Positions 26,040-37,186 of a DNA stretch of 40,766 bases are shown piece after piece. The translations under genes and the position numbers were made by a program. Location: the NCBI GenBank assembly GCA_018500015.2, contig JAHBAR020000005.1, forward strand, positions 1 through 40,766, given 5' to 3'. Within the stretch, counting starts at the first letter, position 1; each line of letters starts with the position of its first letter. The stretch comes from Candidatus Kerfeldbacteria bacterium. GTDB taxonomy: Bacteria; Patescibacteriota; Patescibacteriia; UBA9570; XYC2-FULL-38-9. The notes below the pieces were generated by a model. The model had not been told where the DNA came from and did no database searches. It worked only from the letters and a program-made list of their open reading frames with translations.

Positions 26040-26984
26040 ATGGCACAAGCCAAAGAAATTAAACAACGGATCAAATCCATCAAAAACACCCAAAAAACCA
26101 CGAAAGCGATGGAGTTGGTTTCAGGTGCAAAAATGCGCAAAGCCGTTGTTGGTGCTGTCAGCTCTCGAACTTACTCAATGCTCGCTTGGGGCATTGTTGA
26201 GCGCTTGATGCAGTATGTCGACACCACACAATATGCTCACGTGCGCTCTTTTTTTGAAGCACGCGAGATTGAAACCGGCAAAAAAACTCGCACGACCCTT
26301 GTGATGTTCAGCTCTAACCGTGGACTCTGTGGTGCCTTCAACTCCAACCTCGCAAAGATGGTTGCATCTTACGTAAGCACTCACCCGCAAGAAGAGGTTA
26401 CGCTTATCTGTGTCGGAAAAAAGGGTGCGGCGAAATTACTCGCTCGTGGCATACAACCTACTGAAGTATATGAGAAAAAAGATTCGGCGTTGAGTGACGA
26501 ATCGGTTCGCACGTTAGCACAGCAACTCTATCAACACTACAAGGCTGAACAGACAGACAAGGTGCTGATTGCATACACCGATTTCAAATCAGCGATTGCT
26601 CAAAATCCGGTAGTCAAACAACTCTACCCCATCGTAGCCTCAGATTCCATCTCAGATCTCATTGAAGACCTGACACCAGAAGAACAACAGCGACGACATA
26701 TGAAAAGGCTCTCAGACGCGCCGCCAGCGGACTACATCTACGAACCTACCGGCCTCTCAATCCTGGAATACCTTGTCCCGCGAATCGCTGAAGTCCAGCT
26801 TTACCAAGCCCTCCTCGAAAGCAACGCATCAGAACATAGTAGTCGTATGATCGCCATGAAAAATGCATCAGACGCTGCAAAAGAGATGGGTCAGCAGTTG
26901 CTCCTCGAGTTCAATAGAGCTCGTCAGGCAAGTATCACCAAAGAAATCGCAGAAATTACTGCGGGCTCAGCGGCGGTTTCATAG
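26040..26984 (+). CDS. atpG: F0F1 ATP synthase subunit gamma
   Basis: IKQRIKSIKNTQKTTKAMELVSGAKMRKA; SNRGLCGAFNSN; EITAGSAAV. Confidence 0.97.
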   Translation: MAQAKEIKQRIKSIKNTQKTTKAMELVSGAKMRKAVVGAVSSRTYSMLAWGIVERLMQYVDTTQYAHVRSFFEAREIETGKKTRTTLVMFSSNRGLCGAFNSNLAKMVASYVSTHPQEEVTLICVGKKGAAKLLARGIQPTEVYEKKDSALSDESVRTLAQQLYQHYKAEQTDKVLIAYTDFKSAIAQNPVVKQLYPIVASDSISDLIEDLTPEEQQRRHMKRLSDAPPADYIYEPTGLSILEYLVPRIAEVQLYQALLESNASEHSSRMIAMKNASDAAKEMGQQLLLEFNRARQASITKEIAEITAGSAAVS

Positions 26985-26990
26985 AACTAA

Positions 26991-28370
<1,380 letters not shown>

Positions 28371-28379
28371 TACCAAAGT

Positions 28380-28802
28380 ATGAGCACTCGCCTTCATCTA
28401 CAACTTGTGACACCTACGGGCACGCTCATGGATCGTGAAGTAGATAGCGTGACATTGCCAACTCGCGTTGGAGAAATCACCATCCTTCCAGATCATGCGC
28501 CTCTTGTTTCTGTCCTTTCAGCTGGTGAAGCTACAATCGCCGACGGCTCTTCAAAAACACCTTTTGTTGTTGCTGGTGGCGTTGTTGAGGTGTTCCAAAA
28601 TACCGTTGCTGTTCTTGCCGATACAGCTGAGGAACCGACGGCCATTGATGTGAAGGCAGCAGAAGAAAATGCTAAAAAGCTTGCGGCAAAAATCGCAGCC
28701 GAGCCTGTGATGGATAGTGCCGTATACGCAGCGCTGCTCAATGATCTTGATCGTGAACGAGCAAAGATCAACATCGGTAAAAAGTGGCAAAAAATACAAT
28801 AG
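28380..28802 (+). CDS. atpC: F0F1 ATP synthase subunit epsilon
   Basis: LQLVTPTGTLMDREVDSVTLPTRVGEITILPDHAPLVSVL. Confidence 0.95.
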   Translation: MSTRLHLQLVTPTGTLMDREVDSVTLPTRVGEITILPDHAPLVSVLSAGEATIADGSSKTPFVVAGGVVEVFQNTVAVLADTAEEPTAIDVKAAEENAKKLAAKIAAEPVMDSAVYAALLNDLDRERAKINIGKKWQKIQ

Positions 28803-28809
28803 TCTAAAA

Positions 28810-28830
28810 ACGCCCAAGTGGGCGTCTTTA
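28810..28830 (+). terminator. Terminator after atpC
   Basis: ACGCCC-aagt-GGGCGT followed by CTTTA. Confidence 0.6.
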
Positions 28831-28834
28831 ATAA

Positions 28835-28951
28835 CAACAAGATTGCTTCGCTTCCTGCCTGCCGGCAGGCAGGCGCTCGCAATGACAGCCTGTTGTCATT
28901 GCGAGGAGACACGTCGCTCGCGAGCGACGTGTCGACGCGGCAATCTTGTTG
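28835..28951. repeat. Composite REP/BIME-like (MITE-like) multi-stem element
   Basis: Outer CAACAAGATTGC(28835-28846)/GCAATCTTGTTG(28940-28951); inner CCTGCCTGCCGGCAGGCAGG(28854-28873), CTCGCAATGACA(28876-28887)/TGTCATTGCGAG(28894-28905), GACACGTCGCTCGCGAGCGACGTGTC(28908-28933), all perfect. Confidence 0.9.
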
Positions 28952-29635
28952 CTATGTTCGTTTTATCACAATCTCTTGCTGTTGCCGCACTTTTAGAATC
29001 GTACCCTCAGCGATTACGCCACGGACAAGAGCGAGAGGGTAGATGATCGATTGTTTGCCAACGATAGTTCCAGGGTTAAGCACTGCATGCGCACCAATTT
29101 CTACACCGTCCCCAATGATTGCGCCAAACTTTGTTAAGCCTGTCTTGTGGGTCCCATGAAGTGTTGTTACAGAAATCTCAGATGGTGGAGTTTTCAAGTT
29201 AGACAATACAACGCTCGCACCTAAGTGCACGCCATTACCTAACACTGAGTCACCAACATAATTAAAATGAGGGACGGCAACATCATTGAGTAGGACGCTA
29301 TTTTTTATTTCCGTACTATTCCCTATCATGCAATTTTTTCCGATGATAACATTACCGCGAATATAGGCACCAGTACGCACATGGCTTCCTTCACCAATAA
29401 TAGCAGGTCCATGAATCACTACTCCGGGTTCGATGGTAACATGTTGCCCAATAATAATTCTATCGCCTATATATGCCGCATGAGAAACGTCAGACTGAAT
29501 TGTTGAAGAGTCTACAGCGAAGTCTAAGTATTCGGAAATAATTGGTAAAATTTCCCACACATAATCTATACCATCAAAAATGCTTGCATGAGCGTAATCA
29601 GAAAGGTCAAAAAATTCACTTGGCGCGAAAGACAT
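28952..29635 (-). CDS. Left-handed beta-helix (hexapeptide) nucleotidyl/acyltransferase-like protein (GlmU C-term-like)
   Basis: Hexapeptide repeats: IIIGQHVTIEPGVVIHGPAIIGEGSHVRTGAYIRGNVIIGKNCMIGNSTEIKNSVL. Confidence 0.82.
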   Translation of the reverse strand: MSFAPSEFFDLSDYAHASIFDGIDYVWEILPIISEYLDFAVDSSTIQSDVSHAAYIGDRIIIGQHVTIEPGVVIHGPAIIGEGSHVRTGAYIRGNVIIGKNCMIGNSTEIKNSVLLNDVAVPHFNYVGDSVLGNGVHLGASVVLSNLKTPPSEISVTTLHGTHKTGLTKFGAIIGDGVEIGAHAVLNPGTIVGKQSIIYPLALVRGVIAEGTILKVRQQQEIVIKRT

Positions 29636-29640
29636 ATACT

Positions 29641-30591
29641 TTATTCTATCATGGTTTCTTCCATGCGGTCGACACGTTCAATTTTCTCCGCAAGTTTTAC
29701 GTAGTCTACAGATACTTTATCCATCGCTGTTTTTGTGTGGTTTACATGTGATTGTAATGTTTGCATCACCTCACCTAAACGCTCTGCATCCTTTTTTACA
29801 CCATGAATCGTTCCCATAATCTCTTTCGCCATTTTATTGAGGTTTTTTCCCTGCATACCCATCAAGATAACGCGCAAAAAGTAAAATAATGAGTTTGGCG
29901 AAACAAACATCACCTTCTTTTCTGCACCAACAAGATGAAGTTCGGCATCATTTCGGATAATTTCGTAGTACACAGCCTCAGAAGGAATATACATTACAGC
30001 AAAATCAACAGTGCCTTGATCAGGAAGAATATATTTTTTTGCAATGTCGTTAATGTGTTTTTTGACATCTTTCAAAAACTCTTTTGTATAACGTTCCCTC
30101 CCCTCTTCAGTTTCCTCGCTCGCAAGACGCTGATAATTTTCCATTGGGAACTTTGAATCAAGAGGGATAATCCCCTCTTCTGTGCGTACAATTGCATCAA
30201 CAATTTGTCCTTCGCGAAAACGAAATTGTGTATCGTATAGGCTTTTTGGAAAGTTCTGCTCAAGCATTTGCTCCAAGACATGCTCACCAATGTTTCCGCG
30301 CAATTTTGGACTTTGTAAAAGCTTTTGCAAGCCCTGCATGCTACGTCCAATCTCCTGCATCTGACCGATTTCTTTGCTTACACCACCAATGACCTGAGCT
30401 GCTTTATCCAAGCGCTCATTTAAACGATTAGACACATTGTCTAAACGCTCCTGCATTCCATGCACGTTTTGATTCAGCAATACAAATCCTTGATCATTAT
30501 TATTTTTACTCTTAATATCTCGCAGCGCAATAAAAATAACAACGTTGAAAATAAGAACACCGATAATAATGATAATAAGTATAATATCCAT
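29641..30591 (-). CDS. rmuC: DNA recombination protein RmuC
   Basis: Single TM plus coiled coil; LRGNIGEHVLEQMLEQNFPKSLYDTQFRF, PLDSKFPMENYQRL. Confidence 0.93.
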   Translation of the reverse strand: MDIILIIIIIGVLIFNVVIFIALRDIKSKNNNDQGFVLLNQNVHGMQERLDNVSNRLNERLDKAAQVIGGVSKEIGQMQEIGRSMQGLQKLLQSPKLRGNIGEHVLEQMLEQNFPKSLYDTQFRFREGQIVDAIVRTEEGIIPLDSKFPMENYQRLASEETEEGRERYTKEFLKDVKKHINDIAKKYILPDQGTVDFAVMYIPSEAVYYEIIRNDAELHLVGAEKKVMFVSPNSLFYFLRVILMGMQGKNLNKMAKEIMGTIHGVKKDAERLGEVMQTLQSHVNHTKTAMDKVSVDYVKLAEKIERVDRMEETMIE

Positions 30592-30593
30592 AA

Positions 30594-31466
30594 TTATTCA
30601 ATAACTTTTTCTAAGTTAAACGCTGTATACGCATTGCGGGTCGTTTGCTCAACAACCTTTTCGTACGAGACCTTTTTGACCTCAGCAATGGTTTTTGCCA
30701 CTTCACGCACATATGCAGGTTCATTACGCTTACCTCTATACGCTTGTGGAGCGAGGTATGGACTATCTGTTTCAAGTAAAATGCGATCAAGCGGCACAAC
30801 CTCAACAACATCACGCAGTAATTGCGCATTTGGAAATGTAATGATTCCTGTAAAGCCGACGTATAAACCAAGATCAAGAATTTTCTTTACCTGCGGAATA
30901 CTGCCGGTAAAGCAATGCATTGTACCTCGGACATCTTCACCAAAATCTTTTACTATATCCACGAATTCATCGTACGCATCTCTACAATGAAAAATATGGG
31001 GCAGATTCACTTCACGTGCGAATCCGAGAATTTCATACAATGTTTCTTTTTGAAGTTGAACGTACTGCTCAGTAGTTGTCGTCTCTGATCTAAAATCCTC
31101 AAGATGATAAAAATCCAATCCTGACTCTCCTACTGCAACTACTTTTTTACTTTGCGCGAGCTCATGATACAAGCGCTTATCAAAACCTTCTTGCTTCGTG
31201 GTAAAAGAATACTCCTTCCCGTCAAATTTTGATGTTTCAGTAATATCTTTTGCCAAATGAATGGGATGAATACCAATACTCGCAACCATACCTTTCCCTA
31301 CTTTTTCAGCAATCTCAACACTACGCTTACTCGTTTCATAATTGGTACCAACATTAATCATCCACACATCTTGCCCGAGCGCACGATCAATCACCTCCTG
31401 ATGATCAAGATCAAAAGCGTGAAAATTGACATGACAATGAGTATCAATCAACTTCATCGGTGTCAT
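30594..31466 (-). CDS. TatD family metal-dependent hydrolase
   Basis: LIDTHCHVNFHAF, AVGESGLDFYH, FHCRDAYDEF, LLETDSPYLAPQAYRGKRNEP. Confidence 0.95.
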   Translation of the reverse strand: MTPMKLIDTHCHVNFHAFDLDHQEVIDRALGQDVWMINVGTNYETSKRSVEIAEKVGKGMVASIGIHPIHLAKDITETSKFDGKEYSFTTKQEGFDKRLYHELAQSKKVVAVGESGLDFYHLEDFRSETTTTEQYVQLQKETLYEILGFAREVNLPHIFHCRDAYDEFVDIVKDFGEDVRGTMHCFTGSIPQVKKILDLGLYVGFTGIITFPNAQLLRDVVEVVPLDRILLETDSPYLAPQAYRGKRNEPAYVREVAKTIAEVKKVSYEKVVEQTTRNAYTAFNLEKVIE

Positions 31467-31960
31467 GGATTCAGTACCTTATCTTTGAGGGTCTGGGCAA
31501 TAAGTGGCAAGAAGAGTAGTGAAAAATGATTAATATTACGAGCGAGGAATGAGTTATTAATGACATCTACCATGTGATTATTGTCTGCAAACGTACTCGC
31601 CAACCAGAACACGACACTCAAAATGATACAGGAGAGTATAAGGCTGACAATTGCGCCAGCAATACGGTTTGCAAGTCCTACAAAAGGGATCCATTTTGCA
31701 ACGGAAAACATACGATCAACCCCTAAGGCAAGCATTCCAGCAACATGGCTCACAAGGGTCACCAGAACAAGAAAAGTGGTAATAAGTGACCACACTCCTG
31801 AACCAAACCACGACGCAACCGTGCTTGTATATTTAGTAGTTAAGTATAGTCCAAATAGTGTTGCAACAAGTGAGGTTACTTTGTAAAAAAAACCCAACTT
31901 AAACCCTGAGAGCGCTGATGAAGCGAGCCAGATGATGAGGATGATGTCGAGCCAGTTCAT
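31463..31960 (-). CDS. CvpA family membrane protein
   Basis: NWLDIILIIWLASSALSGFKLGFFYKVTSLVA, multi-TM. Confidence 0.8.
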   Translation of the reverse strand: MNWLDIILIIWLASSALSGFKLGFFYKVTSLVATLFGLYLTTKYTSTVASWFGSGVWSLITTFLVLVTLVSHVAGMLALGVDRMFSVAKWIPFVGLANRIAGAIVSLILSCIILSVVFWLASTFADNNHMVDVINNSFLARNINHFSLLFLPLIAQTLKDKVLNP

Positions 31961-31970
31961 ATGTATTTGT

Positions 31971-33398
31971 TTATGATAATCGAGGGAATAATGGATTCAT
32001 TTTAGTGATATGTGAAGAATCCTTCAACTGTCCCAAAATATTCTGGGAAGTTATAGGCATAAACGATTCCAGCGCTTTTGCGACTTCAATGAGTTTGTAG
32101 TACCAATGACCGAGCGCTTTTTTTGTAGCATCAGGTTCTGTTTCAATACTTTTCCATGGTTGCATCTGCTCAATATCTTGATTGACATTAGTGATATGGA
32201 TCCAAACTTCAGCAAGTGCTCCTGAGTAATCATAACTCATCACGTGCCGTTCAATCGCAATCTCAGGGCCATCAACTGAAACTTCAGGCACAACACCGCC
32301 ACAGTATTTTTCAATCATATTTGTCACACGCGAGCATAAATTCCCTAAACCATTTGCCAAATGTGCAGTGTACATTTCACGTAAACGCTCTTCTGAAAAA
32401 TCACCATCGTTTTGCATTGCAATTTGGCTAAGCAAAAAATAGCGAACAGTATCCACGCCATATTTTTCAACAAGAGCAAATGGATCTACGACATTGCCTA
32501 CTGATTTACTCATCTTTTGACCATCAACCGTAATGTGTCCATGAACAGCAATATGCTTTGGCGCTGGTAATCCAAGCGCAATACACATCCCTAAGAACAT
32601 GACTGAATGGAAACGGTTAATATCTTTCCCTACAAAAATACTATCTACTGGCCACCATTTTTGAAAATCTTCTACACCGTAGTGTGTGACCGTAAAATAA
32701 TTCATCAACGCCTCAAACCAGACATACATCACCTGTGAGTCGTCGTTCGGTACTGCAATTCCCCATCCGATCTTTTCCTTTTCACGCGTAATAGAGACAT
32801 CTTCAAGACCGCGTTTTACAAACTCTTTCATTTCAGAAAAACGATATTCAGGAATAACAAATTCAGGATGCAGATGAAAATACCCTTCAATACTGGTTTG
32901 AAGTTTTGAAAGGAGAAAAAAATAGTTCTCTTCAGCAGTATGTTGAATTTCAAGTGTTGGATGATCTGGGCATTTTCCGTCAACAAGATCTTTTTCAGTT
33001 TTAAATGCCTCACATCCTACACAATATAACCCTTCATAGCGACGCTTCTCGACATAGCCGCGTTCCATGAGAATATTCCATAGCGCTTGCGCAACTTTTT
33101 CGTGTCTAGGCTCTGTTGTGCGAACAAAATCAGTATGTGATATTAATAGGACAGTGCAGAGCTGCTTAAAACGCTCTGCGTAGACGTTGGTTTGTTCAAG
33201 TGGCGTACGATTATTTTTTGCAGCAGCCTGTGCAATTTTCAAACCATGCTCATCTGTTCCTGTACCAAATAGCACTTCGTGTTCGCGTGTGCGTAAAAAA
33301 CGAGCGCGGACATCGGCATACAACAGCTCAAGAGCAAAGCCAATATGTGGATCGGCATTAACATACGGAATGGATGTTGCAATTGCAATGGGCTTCAT
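31971..33398 (-). CDS. metG: Methionine--tRNA ligase
   Basis: SIPYVNADPHIGFALE, GTGTDEHGLKI, GQKMSKSVGNVVDP. Confidence 0.97.
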   Translation of the reverse strand: MKPIAIATSIPYVNADPHIGFALELLYADVRARFLRTREHEVLFGTGTDEHGLKIAQAAAKNNRTPLEQTNVYAERFKQLCTVLLISHTDFVRTTEPRHEKVAQALWNILMERGYVEKRRYEGLYCVGCEAFKTEKDLVDGKCPDHPTLEIQHTAEENYFFLLSKLQTSIEGYFHLHPEFVIPEYRFSEMKEFVKRGLEDVSITREKEKIGWGIAVPNDDSQVMYVWFEALMNYFTVTHYGVEDFQKWWPVDSIFVGKDINRFHSVMFLGMCIALGLPAPKHIAVHGHITVDGQKMSKSVGNVVDPFALVEKYGVDTVRYFLLSQIAMQNDGDFSEERLREMYTAHLANGLGNLCSRVTNMIEKYCGGVVPEVSVDGPEIAIERHVMSYDYSGALAEVWIHITNVNQDIEQMQPWKSIETEPDATKKALGHWYYKLIEVAKALESFMPITSQNILGQLKDSSHITKMNPLFPRLS

Positions 33399-33400
33399 AA

Positions 33401-34477
33401 CTATTCTGTTTTTTTATCGTCAGTTTCAAGCTCGTTTTCAACAGCTCGTTTTTGCTGAATAAAGTCTTCAATAAAGATAGAGACCACTGTAGCTACAGGA
33501 ATTGCCAAGAATATACCAATCACACCAGCGACTTTTGCGCCAATTAACATCGCTGAAATACTCACCACTGGATGTATGCCGACGGCTTTGCGCATCACCT
33601 GAGGAACGATGATTTGATTTTCCGATTGTTGAATGATAACAAAGAGGATAAGGACACCGATAGCATGCCATGGAGATTCGGTATACCCAAAAAATATAGC
33701 AGGAATGGCAGAAAGAATTGGACCAAAGTATGGGATAAGTTCTGCAAAGCCTGCGATAATAGAGAGTAGTAATGCATTTGGGACACCGAGGATACTCAAA
33801 CCAATAAATGTCAGAACGCCAATAATGCACATAAGAACAAATTGACCTCGAAGCCATGCGCCCATTTTTTGCTGTACTCTATTTAATTTCTGTATGAGAT
33901 ACGGTTGGTACGCAATAGGCGCTGCCAAACGAATAAGGTGTTTTAATGTATCTTTTTTTACAGTGATATAAAATGTAATAACAAAAACAAAGACTACTTT
34001 AGCTATGGTTCCAAAGAGGCCGGCCAGTCTGTTGAACAGACCTGAGCTGTATTGAGCAATAGCACTATTAATTTCAGAAATATGTTTTTGCACCTCCTCA
34101 AATACAGAGGCATTTGGGTTGTTGATAATTGCTTGGTATACATTATCAATCTGCTCCTTGTACGATGAAAATGTAGTCGAAAGAGATGAAAACTGCTCAA
34201 CAACAGGAGGAATAATAAGATAAAAGACGAGCACAAATGCGCAGCCTAAAAGCAAATACATGCTTAAAATCGACACCAAACGCGGGATGTGAAAACGTTC
34301 AAGAGTATCAACAGTTGGATCAATAGCTGCGGAAAACAACATTGCAACAAAAAGCATGCCAAGCACATCTCGAATAAACCAAGCCACGCACACCAGTGCG
34401 ACAACACCAAGAATCTTTACAATCGTCGAGGTTGCGACGTGAAGAGTGATGTGCTGTCGTGGCTCTGACTTCATCAT
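33401..34477 (-). CDS. AI-2E transporter family (PerM-like) permease
   Basis: Multi-TM; GFAELIPYFGPILSAIPAIFFGY, HPVVSISAMLIGAKVAGVIGIFLAIPV. Confidence 0.9.
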   Translation of the reverse strand: MMKSEPRQHITLHVATSTIVKILGVVALVCVAWFIRDVLGMLFVAMLFSAAIDPTVDTLERFHIPRLVSILSMYLLLGCAFVLVFYLIIPPVVEQFSSLSTTFSSYKEQIDNVYQAIINNPNASVFEEVQKHISEINSAIAQYSSGLFNRLAGLFGTIAKVVFVFVITFYITVKKDTLKHLIRLAAPIAYQPYLIQKLNRVQQKMGAWLRGQFVLMCIIGVLTFIGLSILGVPNALLLSIIAGFAELIPYFGPILSAIPAIFFGYTESPWHAIGVLILFVIIQQSENQIIVPQVMRKAVGIHPVVSISAMLIGAKVAGVIGIFLAIPVATVVSIFIEDFIQQKRAVENELETDDKKTE

Positions 34478-34478
34478 A

Positions 34479-35759
34479 TTAAAAATGAATTAGTTTTTTA
34501 AAAGATGCCGCTTGCGTTTTTTTGTATGGACCAACAACAACAAGGTTTGCATGTTTTGGATTAAACGTTTTTTTTGCAACGCGATAAAGATCTGCGATTG
34601 TAACTTTACGGATCCGTTTTACTGCCTCTTCTGGAGATAGGCATTCTTTTACAAACAAGGCCCCCCTACCCCACCACGAGGCCACATGTTCTGAGTCTTC
34701 TAACCGCAAGCTCATTTTGCCAGCAATATATTCTTTTGCATTGCGAAGCTCGTGCTCGGTAATAGGAACAATAGCATCGCGAATATGTTTGAGTTCTGTG
34801 ACTATTCCTATAATGGCTTGGTTGATGCGTTTAGTATCAAAACCAGCTTGTATCGTGAAGACACCCATATCTTCGTATGGAGAAATGCCTGAATAAATGT
34901 AATAACACAGCCCCTGACGTTCACGCACCTGAATGAACAGCCGAGAGCTCATGCTTGCACCGAGAATTGTAGAAAGTACTTGATATGCCGCAGAGTCCTT
35001 TTGTGTATATGTGGGACCGGGGAATGAAAGAGCGAGATGCGATTGGGCGGTTGGTTTTGTTTCTACAGTAACACGTGAACTACTCTGTGTATATGAAAAT
35101 TTTTTATATCCTGACATAGTCACGCGAGGCTTTGGTGCACGAGCAAACTGCTTTTTGAGGATACGCTCAGCATCTGCAGGCACGTTGCCAGCCAAAATAA
35201 CTACCATATTATTAGTATGGTAGTATTCATCTCGATAACGAATGATCTCTTCGCGTGAAATAGAACGAATATTCTTTCGTGGTCCAGCAATACGGTAACC
35301 GAGCGGATGATTTTTTCCAAAAATAGACATCTCTGCAAGCTCTTCAGCAGTAACCATTGGCTTGTCTTCATACATATTAATCTCTTCAACAATCACTCCC
35401 CGCTCACGGTCAATTTCTTCAGGATCAAAAATAGGGTGGAATAAAATGTCTTCAAGAATATCAATAGCCAATGGAGTATGCTGACTCGCAACTTTTACAT
35501 AGTAGCCAGTGTAGTCTTTGGATGTGAATGCATTAAAATCAGCACCAACGCCATCAAGCTCGCGAGAAATCTCTAAAGTCGTTCTGCGTTTTTCAGTGCC
35601 TTTAAAAAACAAATGCTCAATAAAGTGGGAAATTCCATTATTTTTTGGATTTTCGTGACGAGAACCAACTTTAAAAAGGATTAAAGCAGTTACAACATTT
35701 GTACCGCTCATGCGATCAATGATAACCGGAATGCCATTAGAAAGACGATAGTGTTTCAT
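34479..35759 (-). CDS. M16 family zinc peptidase
   Basis: HxxEH motif in GISHFIEHLFFKGT; VIVEEINMYEDKP. Confidence 0.95.
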   Translation of the reverse strand: MKHYRLSNGIPVIIDRMSGTNVVTALILFKVGSRHENPKNNGISHFIEHLFFKGTEKRRTTLEISRELDGVGADFNAFTSKDYTGYYVKVASQHTPLAIDILEDILFHPIFDPEEIDRERGVIVEEINMYEDKPMVTAEELAEMSIFGKNHPLGYRIAGPRKNIRSISREEIIRYRDEYYHTNNMVVILAGNVPADAERILKKQFARAPKPRVTMSGYKKFSYTQSSSRVTVETKPTAQSHLALSFPGPTYTQKDSAAYQVLSTILGASMSSRLFIQVRERQGLCYYIYSGISPYEDMGVFTIQAGFDTKRINQAIIGIVTELKHIRDAIVPITEHELRNAKEYIAGKMSLRLEDSEHVASWWGRGALFVKECLSPEEAVKRIRKVTIADLYRVAKKTFNPKHANLVVVGPYKKTQAASFKKLIHF

Positions 35760-35768
35760 GAAATTATG

Positions 35769-37157
35769 TTAAGCGCTCAGGTGCGCAGTCAGATAGTTTT
35801 GCAGTTGTGAAAGTGGTACACGCTCTTGTTGCATGGTGTCGCGATCGCGTACAGTCACGGCGTGGTCAGTGAGTGTATCAAAATCAACCGTAACACAATA
35901 TGGAGTGCCAATTTCATCTTGACGACGATACCGTTTGCCAACATTACCATTATCGTCAAACTCGCACATCCATTGTTTTTGAAGTTCTTGGAACACTTCT
36001 TTCGCACGACTTACTAGCTCCGGTTTATTTTTGAGCAATGGAAATACAGCAACTTTAATCGGTGCAAGGTGCTTTGGAAATTTTAACACCACACGCTTAT
36101 CATGATCCTCTCCTTCTTCACGATAGGAATCAGAAATGACCATAAGGAACGAACGACCAACACCAACCGATGATTCTATGATATGTGGAATGTATTTTTC
36201 GTTGCTCTTTGGGTCAAGGTATGTCATATCAACGCCAGAATGTGTACCATGTTGTGTAAGGTCATAGTTACCACGCGCATGAATGCCTTCAAGTTCTTTT
36301 GTACCAAACGGAAATGCATATTCTATATCGTATGCTTCTTTTGCATAGAATACCAAGTTTTCATGCTTGTGCCACTTGAGTTTGTTCATATCGATACCGA
36401 GGTCGCGATAGTAATTCCATCGATACTCGCGTAGACGCTCATACTCTTCCATTTCACGATCAGGATGCACAAAATATTGCATTTCCATTTGTTCGAGTTC
36501 GCGTGTGCGAAAAATAAACTGACGAGCAGTGATTTCGTTGCGAAACGCTTTACCAATTTGAGCAATGCCAAAGGGCACTTTTACGCGACAAGAATTGAGA
36601 ACATTTTTGTAATTAAGATAAATGCCTTGGCATGTTTCCCCGCGCAAATACGACGGATCAGCATTCCAGTTTTCGGTAAACTGCCCGAGGTTGGACTTTA
36701 CAAGCATGTTAAACTTTTTCGCCTCTGTAAAATTTGAGTTACCGCACTTTGGACAATGAATCTCAGATTTATGTGCGTCAAAGAGCGCATTGATTTCATC
36801 CTCAGACATTTTTTCATCAGCAACAACATCAATTGCTTCAAGCAAATGATCCACGCGCAAACGAGAATGACACTCTTTGCACTCAGACATTGGGTCAGCA
36901 AAACCACCAACGTGCCCACTTGCTATCCATGTTTTTGGATGCATAAAAATTGCAGAGTCGAGCCCAACAATATCTTGGCGTAACTGCACCATAGCCTTCC
37001 ACCATGCCGCCTTAATATTATTTGCCAGCAACACACCGTATGGTCCGTAATCATAGACAGCTGCAAAGCCGCCGTAAATTTCAGAGGATGGGTAGACAAA
37101 ACCTCTCCGTTTGCAGAGGCTTTCAATCATTTCGAGGGTAAGTTTTTGCTCCAACAT
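35769..37157 (-). CDS. glyS: Glycine--tRNA ligase (class II, single chain)
   Basis: [58 protein letters not shown]-like; [16 protein letters not shown]; ATG 37157 preferred over TTG 37163. Confidence 0.95.
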   Translation of the reverse strand: [462 protein letters not shown]

Positions 37158-37165
37158 ATGCAAAA

Positions 37166-37174
37166 ATTATACCA
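37166..37174 (-). promoter_or_regulatory. glyS extended -10 promoter, leaderless
   Basis: Minus strand TGG-TATAAT, 8 nt before ATG 37157. Confidence 0.6.
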
Positions 37175-37186
37175 TTTTTACAGAAC

